64,000 nt of DNA from Haploplasma axanthum (GTDB lineage Bacteria; Bacillota_I; Bacilli_A; Acholeplasmatales; Acholeplasmataceae). Each line of letters starts with the position of its first letter. Position 1 is the first letter of the stretch. The translations under genes and the position numbers were made by a program. The notes under the pieces are model-generated. The model did no database searches, was not told the origin of the DNA, and saw only the letters and a list, made by a program, of their open reading frames with translations. The stretch is taken from NCBI RefSeq assembly GCF_900660745.1, contig NZ_LR215048.1:1-64000 (forward strand). The letters run 5' to 3'. Positions 6,759 to 12,688 of this stretch are shown in pieces.

Positions 6759-8354
6759 ATGAAAAAATTAAAATTATTATTGGTTGCACTATTAGTTGCA
6801 ACATCAAGCCTACTTATGACGTCAAAAGTTAGTGCAGCATCTAAGACTGTTACATTGACATCTAATAAGTTTAGTCAAAGTGATTTAATTTTAGAGCATC
6901 AAGGTGGTGGCATTTTTACAGTAATCATTGATCAAGAAGCATGGTTCCCAGTTTTAGCAAGTCCATGGGATGACAATGTATCAATTGGTTTAACTAGTAA
7001 CGACTTTAAAAAAATTAAAGTGATATTGAATGGAACTGAATATATTAAAGATTTTGGTTCAGGCTTCACTTTCGATTTTGAACCATTAGCAAACGAACAA
7101 TGGGAATTATCAACAAATATTAGTGGAACATTTACAAGATATACTATTCCAGCATATGACTTAAAAATACAAGTTGCTGATACTTTTGATATCAGAAAGC
7201 CAGCATCTTCAGGTAAAGATATAATTATTAATAATGTTGAAAAGCCATATACTTTAGAGCAATTAAAAGCAAATGCTTTATTTAAAGTTACAGACGAATA
7301 TGATGGCGATATTACTGATAAAGCGCAAATTATTAGAGATACTTACACACCAAATAAATCAGTTCCAGGAACATTTGAAATTGAATGGCAAACAACAAAC
7401 TCTGGTGGACTTTCTACTAATTATATTTTGAAAGTTTTAAATCAAGATTTTGATGCACCAGATATTGATGGACCAGATTTAGAATACTTTTCATATACGC
7501 AAGAATTAACTCTTGCTGACATCGCTAATAAGTTTACAGCAATTGATAATATTGATGGAACTGTTCCAGTAACTATTTTGCAACATGATTATGTTCAAGG
7601 TGCAGTTGGAACATATGAATTCACAATGCAAGCCGTAGACAAAGCAGGTAATAGAAATACTCATTATTATAAAGTTATTATCCAAGATGATGTACTGCCA
7701 GTAATTACAGATGAAAACAACGGGAAAATACAAATCAATTGGAAAGATGACGTCAATACTCAAACATTACTTTTAGGACTTTCTGCAACTGATGCAGTTG
7801 ATGGAAATCTAACAAGTTCGATTAAAATTGTTGAAAATAATATAGTAAACAAACTAGGTAAATACATTGTTAAATATGAAGTATCTGATGAAGCAGGAAA
7901 TATTGCTGAGTATCAAAGAGAATATGAAGTTATTACTTTAGAAAGTCCCAAATATTGGATTAGCCAAAATATTTTATCAGTTGAAGACATCAACAAAATG
8001 ACAGTAGATCAACTTGCTAGAATATATGCGAATTATGAAAATATTGAAATGAAGTCTTTCGAAGTAATTACTAATGAATATTTAAACAATGAAGAAACTC
8101 CAGGACAATATTTATTGTCAATGAAAATCGTTGACACTAATAACGAAACTCATGAAATAAATAGAATGATTAGAGTTTTTAATGAAAGTGAGTTGCCTAA
8201 GGAAAATGAAGAACCTAAAGCAAAAACAATATGGCAAAAAATAGCGGACTTCTTCATCTGGATTTTCAACAATATAATTCTTCCTGTTTGGAAAGTTATA
8301 GTGTGGATTTGGGAACATACGATAGGTGCAATTTTCAAATTAATAACTAAATAA
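6759..8354 (+). CDS. Secreted multi-domain phage protein, candidate adsorption (pIII-like) protein
   Basis: 531 aa. It has a typical signal peptide (MKKLKLLLVALLVATSSLL, cleavage after VSAA) and, from about residue 150 on, Ig-like DUF5011-type repeats, recognisable by AIDNIDGTVPV, AVDKAGN, ATDAVDGNLTSS and VSDEAGNIAEY. The C-terminus is a tryptophan-rich hydrophobic segment (FFIWIFNNIILPVWKVIVWI) ending in short basic residues. A signal peptide, extracellular repeats and a C-terminal membrane anchor before the assembly ATPase is the layout of a filamentous-phage attachment protein. Two octamers (6817, 7748) lie in it. It is followed 27 bases later by another secreted protein. Confidence 0.75.
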   Translation: MKKLKLLLVALLVATSSLLMTSKVSAASKTVTLTSNKFSQSDLILEHQGGGIFTVIIDQEAWFPVLASPWDDNVSIGLTSNDFKKIKVILNGTEYIKDFGSGFTFDFEPLANEQWELSTNISGTFTRYTIPAYDLKIQVADTFDIRKPASSGKDIIINNVEKPYTLEQLKANALFKVTDEYDGDITDKAQIIRDTYTPNKSVPGTFEIEWQTTNSGGLSTNYILKVLNQDFDAPDIDGPDLEYFSYTQELTLADIANKFTAIDNIDGTVPVTILQHDYVQGAVGTYEFTMQAVDKAGNRNTHYYKVIIQDDVLPVITDENNGKIQINWKDDVNTQTLLLGLSATDAVDGNLTSSIKIVENNIVNKLGKYIVKYEVSDEAGNIAEYQREYEVITLESPKYWISQNILSVEDINKMTVDQLARIYANYENIEMKSFEVITNEYLNNEETPGQYLLSMKIVDTNNETHEINRMIRVFNESELPKENEEPKAKTIWQKIADFFIWIFNNIILPVWKVIVWIWEHTIGAIFKLITK

Positions 8355-8381
8355 TAACAATCACAAAAAGGATGTGATAAA

Positions 8382-9545
8382 GTGATTAAAAAAATACTAA
8401 TAATTATATTTATCGGGGTTGCAAGTTTTCTTCTTGCAACTCCAAAACTATATGCAGCGGAAACTGCAAAGCCTTCGCCAAGTATTGAAATAACTGATAT
8501 AACTAGAAATCAAAATACAATAACAATACAAACAAATGAAACTGATTTAATTACACATGCAGTTGTTGAATACGTGTTTCTAGAAAACACACAACGAATA
8601 TCAATGCTTAAAACTTATGACGTCAAAAATAACACCTTTACAATCGAAAGTAAAATAACTGATTTAAAGATTTGGCAACTTAAAAAGATACGAAAAGAAA
8701 CTTCAACACTTCATATGACTAGTGGAAAAAACACGATAGGAACAATTGAAAATGTGGAACGAAGAAACATATCAGAGATTGAAACAGTCGCATCTAACAT
8801 CGTTGATACTGGCTTATTTTTAGATAAGAATACTGGTAAACACATTGGACCAGGTAGATTAGATGTTAAATTAAAATATTTTGAGTTTTATTTCAAGTTT
8901 GAAAAAACACATGACAAAGTCATATCAATTGATGTTAACTATGTTTTTGGTGATTTAAATTATGATGAAACAAGTCTAATAAATACTGAAAATATATCCG
9001 AGCGTATTTTTCCTGATGGCGTTGAAATTGAAGGTTACGAAATAATATGGGACGCTATAAATTATTCTAAAAATACATTTAAAAAACTAGCGGTACGCGG
9101 ATTAGATAACAATTTCATTGCTTCTATCGACGCAAACTATGTAACAAGAGTTTTCCCGATTAAAAATGCTGCATCTAACATTGAGCGACGTGGTAGAGGC
9201 TCTCGTGCAAGTTTCGCATATGGTGTATCTAACTTCGCTATCATTAAAATACAATATATGGTTGATGGCGTTTTCTTTGAAGATGACGTCATAAATCCAC
9301 CAGTTGATCCTGTTGAGCCTGTGACTCCTGAAGATACATTAGGTTGGCTTCAAGAATTGATAGCAAAAATTAAAGAAATAATCCAAAAATTAAAAGATGC
9401 TTGGGGTAAATATTCAACAATTGTATTGACTGTTATATATATTCTTATTGTTTATATTTGTTATAGAATTCTCAAAGCATGTTGGGGATTGATTCAACTG
9501 CCATTTAAGTTATTAAAAGTTTTATTTATACCAAAGAAAAAATAG
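8382..9545 (+). CDS. Secreted, C-terminally anchored phage protein
   Basis: 387 aa from a GTG preceded by AAAGGATGTG. Signal peptide MIKKILIIIFIGVASFLLA with cleavage near LYAA. The middle is beta-rich without a recognised domain. Near the C-terminus there is a proline-rich hinge (NPPVDPVEPVTP), an amphipathic helix (LIAKIKEIIQKLKDAWGKY), a membrane helix (IVLTVIYILIVYICYRIL) and a basic end (KLLKVLFIPKKK). It is a plausible second minor coat protein of pIII or pVI type. The last residues resemble the end of the next, 53-aa protein. Two octamers (8618, 9284) lie inside. Confidence 0.65.
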   Translation: MIKKILIIIFIGVASFLLATPKLYAAETAKPSPSIEITDITRNQNTITIQTNETDLITHAVVEYVFLENTQRISMLKTYDVKNNTFTIESKITDLKIWQLKKIRKETSTLHMTSGKNTIGTIENVERRNISEIETVASNIVDTGLFLDKNTGKHIGPGRLDVKLKYFEFYFKFEKTHDKVISIDVNYVFGDLNYDETSLINTENISERIFPDGVEIEGYEIIWDAINYSKNTFKKLAVRGLDNNFIASIDANYVTRVFPIKNAASNIERRGRGSRASFAYGVSNFAIIKIQYMVDGVFFEDDVINPPVDPVEPVTPEDTLGWLQELIAKIKEIIQKLKDAWGKYSTIVLTVIYILIVYICYRILKACWGLIQLPFKLLKVLFIPKKK

Positions 9546-9556
9546 GAGGAATTACA

Positions 9557-9718
9557 ATGATTACAGATTTTTTTATGTTTATATTTTCACTACCAAAAAA
9601 GGGGTGGAAGATTTTAGTTAAAGTTGGTAAAGGAATTAAAAAAGGATTTCAAGTTTTATTTGTTCCAAAGAAAAAAACTAAAAAACGTGACGTTAAAAAG
9701 CAAAGTGGTAAAAGATGA
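9557..9718 (+). CDS. Small, very basic phage protein (53 aa)
   Basis: ATG at 9557 with AGGAGGA seven bases before it; TGA overlaps the ATPase start (ATGA at 9715). The protein begins with a hydrophobic stretch (ITDFFMFIFSLP) and ends in a highly basic tail (VPKKKTKKRDVKKQ). LFVPKKK repeats the end of the preceding protein (LFIPKKK). Its size and position next to the assembly ATPase make it a coat-protein or DNA-packaging candidate. It lacks the long central membrane helix and signal peptide of classical pVIII, so this is only a suggestion. Confidence 0.6.
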   Translation: MITDFFMFIFSLPKKGWKILVKVGKGIKKGFQVLFVPKKKTKKRDVKKQSGKR

Positions 9719-10671
9719 TAAAACACGATTGGCGTTACAATTTGGCACACTTCCCAGATGCGTTATTCCTAGCATTTGGAAAATTGCTAAAATTGATTTT
9801 ATTTTCATTTAATAACATCTTAAGGAAGTGGCAAAGTTTTCTAGACGTCTGGAACAATAGCGACGTTTGGAGGTTAGCGAGATACTTAACTTTTCCACTT
9901 CATTGGATTTGGATACTTGCATATAAAGAAAGCAAAAAGAAAAAGTATGATAGCAACCTCTTCGATATCCCGGGCTTACAAATAATCAGTGGAAATACTG
10001 GAGCGGGTAAAACGTCTCTTGTATATGAAATTATTGAACGTTATAGAATACTTTTCGGAAAGCCTTGGTATATCAATTCGGACTTTGAAAAGCCACGATA
10101 TAACGAGCCATTACAAGCGTATATTAGATATCATAGATATATGGAGTTTGGAAACGTCTGGAATGATTTTGAAACAAAAATACAACTAAATAAAAATCTA
10201 TATGGTGGCTATGTTCTAGATGAGTTTACACGAATATTCGACCACCGCCAAAATCAAACAACGGAGTATTTAAGTAAGTTTGTTCCATTTAGGGATTACA
10301 CTGTATTGATTAGAAAAAACATTGAGCGCATCATTGGAATAACGCAATTAGATAGATTAGATATACATTTAATGTATCTAGTCAAAATGTGGCATAAGCC
10401 AAGAATTGACATAGGATTTGACTATGAAGATTGGATGTTAAAGTCTGGGCTATTTAGATTTAAAATAAAGGGTTGGTATATCGACTCTTACACTATCAAC
10501 ACTAGCGACCAATCAAATATGCTTGTTCCGTTTAAATCGTGGTATTTAAAAGCCGAATACGCTGACTTTGAATATTATGATACTTATGCTTATTCGGACG
10601 CTTATAATCATGTTCCGTTAGATATGCCGAACATGAAATACAATCAAGGAGGATTAAGAAATGCAAATTAA
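9715..10671 (+). CDS. Zot/pI-like phage assembly ATPase
   Basis: 318 aa. A hydrophobic N-terminus (membrane-associating helices around residues 13-35 and 52-70) precedes a P-loop domain with Walker A GNTGAGKTS at 93-101 and Walker B YVLDE at 166-170, followed by an FVPFRDY segment. Filamentous-phage pI/Zot proteins are inner-membrane ATPases that drive virion extrusion. Usually the membrane helix follows the ATPase domain, whereas here it precedes it. It is coupled to the small basic gene by ATGA and overlaps the next gene. Single-membrane hosts need no outer-membrane pIV, and none is seen. Confidence 0.8.
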   Translation: MIKHDWRYNLAHFPDALFLAFGKLLKLILFSFNNILRKWQSFLDVWNNSDVWRLARYLTFPLHWIWILAYKESKKKKYDSNLFDIPGLQIISGNTGAGKTSLVYEIIERYRILFGKPWYINSDFEKPRYNEPLQAYIRYHRYMEFGNVWNDFETKIQLNKNLYGGYVLDEFTRIFDHRQNQTTEYLSKFVPFRDYTVLIRKNIERIIGITQLDRLDIHLMYLVKMWHKPRIDIGFDYEDWMLKSGLFRFKIKGWYIDSYTINTSDQSNMLVPFKSWYLKAEYADFEYYDTYAYSDAYNHVPLDMPNMKYNQGGLRNAN

Positions 10672-10996
10672 TGACGTCATAAATGTTGCTAAAATAGTTT
10701 TAATTATTGGAGGTACAATTTCAATAACTGCATTTTTCTTATTATCAATTTTATTCATGCCTAGTTTCTTTCAAAAAATGGTTAACTTAAAAAGAGCTGA
10801 GCACATCATGCAAGAAAACTTAGAGATTGTAGAGAAAGCAACATTCTTTCAAACTAATCAAGACTTTAATAAAATCATAGATGAGCAAATGGATACGATT
10901 AGAAAAAATGCTGCTAAACTAAAATCACTACATGCCGAAATAGATCAATTAGGAAAAGATTTATCGAATAAGAAAAAAGGGCAACAAAAATCCTAA
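10661..10996 (+). CDS. Membrane protein with coiled-coil tail
   Basis: 111 aa, overlapping the ATPase end by 11 bases. One strong membrane helix (about residues 9-33, VAKIVLIIGGTISITAFFLL) is followed by a long helical, probably coiled-coil region with basic end (NKKKGQQKS). It is the last gene of the structural block and could be an assembly partner of the ATPase, comparable in place to pXI. An octamer starts 11 bases into the gene (10672). Confidence 0.65.
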   Translation: MQINDVINVAKIVLIIGGTISITAFFLLSILFMPSFFQKMVNLKRAEHIMQENLEIVEKATFFQTNQDFNKIIDEQMDTIRKNAAKLKSLHAEIDQLGKDLSNKKKGQQKS

Positions 10997-11002
10997 TATA
11001 AT

Positions 11003-11022
11003 ACATATACTTTAGTATATGT
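11003..11022. other. Perfect hairpin after the structural genes
   Basis: ACATATAC-TTTA-GTATATGT. It lies shortly after the last structural gene and before the terminator. It may be part of transcript 3'-end processing or a second single-strand structure in the phage genome. Confidence 0.5.
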
Positions 11023-11062
11023 TTATATAAGTTTATATATCGGCGGCAATCGACGTGATATG

Positions 11063-11108
11063 ACGAGTTGAAATTTCATTTATTGAATATCTATCAACTC
11101 GTTTTTTA
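11063..11108 (+). terminator. Intrinsic terminator of the phage structural operon
   Basis: Stem ACGAGTTGA / TCAACTCGT with a 22-nt loop, followed by a run of T. It separates the structural operon from the integrase. Confidence 0.75.
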
Positions 11109-11198
11109 TTTGAGCGTTATAATAATAAGACTGGGATTTTTTTAGGGATTTGCTACCTCATAAAATATTAAAAAACAATACATGAGGAGATTAACAAA

Positions 11199-12083
11199 AT
11201 GAAAATTAAAGATGTTTTTAAAGACTATTTAGACTATGCAGAGTTTTATTTAGAGTTTGATACTTGGAGAACTTACAAAAGAGATTTAAAACTAATTACA
11301 AAGGTTTTAGACGTCATGCATATTTATGATACAACACAATTAGATGCAAATATCATTGACAAGCTTAATAGATATTTAAAAGGAAATACTGAAAAGAAAA
11401 ACAGCAAAATAAATGATACAGTGTCAACTTTTATATCTTCACTTAATCATTCAAATATTAGCACTAAACATTTTAAAATGATAAGATTAAAAAACGATAC
11501 AATCGGTTATAAGCCACTTCCCGAAAATGAGTTGATACTTATGTTAGATTATATAGAAAAACTCAATACAAGCGAAACTAACAATCTTTCATGGGTTGCT
11601 AGCATATACATTATGTTAGACACTGGGGCAAGAATTAATGAAGTGACTAACATATTAACAAAAAATGTTGACGTCAGTGGTAGAAGAATATTATTAGAGG
11701 AAACTAAAAACGGAAAAATGCGTATAGTTCCTTTTGGGGATTTATCTGCTGATATAATCAGTAAAATATATGATCCTAATCATTCACATTTATTATGGAA
11801 TTATTACAGCAATATAAAACTATCAAGGGTATCACTTCACAAGTTTTTAAAACGTTTATCTGATAAATTAAATCTTACATCTGGGAACATTACATCACAT
11901 AGATTTAGAAAGACATTTGCAACTAGATTATTAAAAATGAAATGCCCTATTACAACAATTCAAAAACTGCTAGGACATTCAAGTATTTCAATAACTATGA
12001 GATATTTAGAAATAGACGATTACATGTTAGAAAAAGATTATATCGAACATTATAGTTATAATGCATTAAAAAAAGCGGACTAA
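11199..12083 (+). CDS. Phage tyrosine integrase
   Basis: 294 aa with AGGAG before the ATG. The N-terminal SAM-like core-binding domain covers about residues 1-95. The catalytic domain shows R145 (DTGARINEV), H234-x-x-R237 (SHRFRKTF), H260 (LGHSS) and the nucleophile Y269 (ITMRYLEI), i.e. the R-H-R-H-Y set of the family. It would recombine attP with the tRNA-Ser/tRNA-Glu locus. The stop overlaps the bidirectional terminator shared with the convergent repressor. Two GACGTC sites lie in it (11310; octamer 11669). Confidence 0.92.
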   Translation: MKIKDVFKDYLDYAEFYLEFDTWRTYKRDLKLITKVLDVMHIYDTTQLDANIIDKLNRYLKGNTEKKNSKINDTVSTFISSLNHSNISTKHFKMIRLKNDTIGYKPLPENELILMLDYIEKLNTSETNNLSWVASIYIMLDTGARINEVTNILTKNVDVSGRRILLEETKNGKMRIVPFGDLSADIISKIYDPNHSHLLWNYYSNIKLSRVSLHKFLKRLSDKLNLTSGNITSHRFRKTFATRLLKMKCPITTIQKLLGHSSISITMRYLEIDDYMLEKDYIEHYSYNALKKAD

Positions 12084-12094
12084 AAATCCGCTTT
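12072..12094. terminator. Bidirectional terminator between integrase and repressor
   Basis: AAAGCGGA / TCCGCTTT with a 7-nt loop and A/T runs on both sides. It overlaps the stop codons of the two convergent genes. Confidence 0.75.
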
Positions 12095-12337
12095 CTTCTT
12101 TGTTATATTTTTTAATTGTTCAGAGTATTCTTTGTGTATTTTTTCAAATTGGATTAACTCATCGACTGTTACATCTAACAATACCGCCATTTCGATTGCA
12201 CGTTCTAAACTTGGATTAATCTTACTTCTTTCATAGTCAGATATGATAGTTCTATCAATTTTAAGCCTGTTTGCAAGTTCTTGCTGAGTTAGTCCCTTTT
12301 TTTGTCTAAACTCTTTAAGATTTAATTTAATCGCCAT
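12080..12337 (-). CDS. Xre-family (cI-like) phage repressor
   Basis: 85 aa from the ATG at 12335-12337, which has AAAGGTG at proper distance; a further ATG upstream (12361) lies before that site. The protein is an HTH_3 domain (LKEFRQKKGLTQQELANRL, then KIDRTIISDYERSKINPS) and a short helical tail. It is convergent with the integrase, and two GTGGA-N6-TCCAC dyads lie directly before it. It is the probable lysogeny repressor. Too short for an autocleavage domain. Confidence 0.85.
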   Translation of the reverse strand: MAIKLNLKEFRQKKGLTQQELANRLKIDRTIISDYERSKINPSLERAIEMAVLLDVTVDELIQFEKIHKEYSEQLKNITKKKADF

Positions 12338-12361
12338 TTTAACACACCTTTCTATTGACAT

Positions 12362-12405
12362 GTGGACTATAATCCACTATAATTCATTTGTGGACTATGT
12401 TCCAC
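12362..12405. promoter_or_regulatory. Paired repressor operators
   Basis: Two dyads GTGGA-N6-TCCAC at 12362-12377 and 12390-12405, 28 bp centre to centre, lie immediately upstream of the repressor gene. I did not find the same dyad elsewhere in the phage. They probably mediate autoregulation. Confidence 0.7.
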
Positions 12406-12421
12406 TATCAAAATTAAAAAA

Positions 12422-12438
12422 ATATGTGTTAAACATAT
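12422..12438 (-). terminator. Phage-supplied terminator after the right tRNA-Glu
   Basis: ATATGT / ACATAT with a 5-nt loop and a T run on the minus strand. It follows the right tRNA-Glu and stops tRNA transcription before the phage repressor. Its sequence differs from the terminator at 2732-2750. Confidence 0.6.
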
Positions 12439-12450
12439 CTTATTTATTTA

Positions 12451-12556
12451 CTAATTGGTGACCCGTACGGGATTCGAACCCGTGAATGCATGCGTGAAAG
12501 GCATGTGAGTTAACCGTTTCTCCAACGGGCCAATGGCGGAGTGAGAGGGAGTCGAA
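12451..12556. repeat. attR: 106-bp direct repeat
   Basis: Identical to 2799-2904. Here the tRNA-Ser end is continuous with the rest of the gene, so phage insertion reconstituted an intact tRNA-Ser followed by a full tRNA-Glu. Confidence 0.9.
12456..12531 (-). tRNA. tRNA-Glu(TTC), right copy
   Basis: 76 nt, anticodon loop CTTTCAC, CCA encoded. It is two bases downstream of tRNA-Ser and behind its promoter, so it is the copy most likely expressed. It came with the phage if the left copy is the original. Confidence 0.95.
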
Positions 12557-12624
12557 CCCTCGCACCGTTTTACCGGTCTAACGCGTTAGCAGTGCGCCCT
12601 CTTCGGCCTCTTGAGTATCACTCC
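12534..12624 (-). tRNA. tRNA-Ser(GCT)
   Basis: 91-nt class II tRNA, anticodon loop CTGCTAA, long variable arm, CCA encoded. Its 3' 23 bases are shared with attL. The order Ser-Glu equals the end of the B. subtilis trnB cluster. Confidence 0.95.
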
Positions 12625-12652
12625 AACTAGGCATGTAAAACCATGCCTATAT

Positions 12653-12681
12653 AGTGTATCGTATTTTTATTTTAATGTCAA
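12653..12681 (-). promoter_or_regulatory. Promoter of the tRNA-Ser/tRNA-Glu operon
   Basis: -35 TTGACA (12676-12681), 17-nt spacer, -10 TACACT (12653-12658) on the minus strand. A short hairpin (AGGCATG/CATGCCT, about 12629-12648) lies in the leader before the tRNA. Confidence 0.7.
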
Positions 12682-12688
12682 CCTTTTT

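Larger units (their letters stand above)
4283..11676. repeat. Dispersed palindrome TGACGTCA, nine copies
   Basis: Full 8-bp palindromes start at 4283, 5361, 5752, 6817, 7748, 8618, 9284, 10672 and 11669. Spacings are mostly 0.7-1.4 kb and all copies lie inside genes. Variants with the GACGTC core are at 3097, 9844 and 11310. Eight of the nine use the same codon phase (GAC GTC, Asp-Val), codons otherwise disfavoured in this AT-rich DNA. Outside the phage I found the octamer only in 16S rRNA (59265-59272). Confidence 0.85.
2799..12556. mobile_element. Integrated inovirus-like (filamentous phage) prophage, circle of about 9652 bp
   Basis: Seen directly: 106-bp perfect direct repeats at both ends, a tyrosine integrase and a Xre repressor at the right end, and a colinear plus-strand gene set. 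The gene set runs from an adenine methyltransferase through small early genes, a winged-helix protein and two signal-peptide proteins with C-terminal membrane segments to a P-loop ATPase of the Zot/pI type. Known of the family: filamentous phages have genomes of 5-12 kb, carry a Zot/pI assembly ATPase next to adsorption and coat genes, and often integrate. The size and order fit, and no head, tail, terminase or lysis gene is present. Missing are an obvious major coat protein and a recognisable HUH replication initiator, so a novel plectrovirus-like lineage is likely. Conjugative elements are less likely since no relaxase or VirB4 is seen. Confidence 0.8.

Noticed and set aside
6676-6762. 28-aa open frame (MGEKDRVERLLLFFHFFIKN...) just before the 531-aa phage protein, with acidic start, hydrophobic centre and basic end
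   Set aside because: It resembles a miniature coat protein, but it has no ribosome-binding site and is too short.
2799-12556. Reading the element as a conjugative or satellite island
   Set aside because: No relaxase, coupling protein or VirB4 is visible; secreted anchored proteins next to a Zot-like ATPase fit a filamentous phage better.
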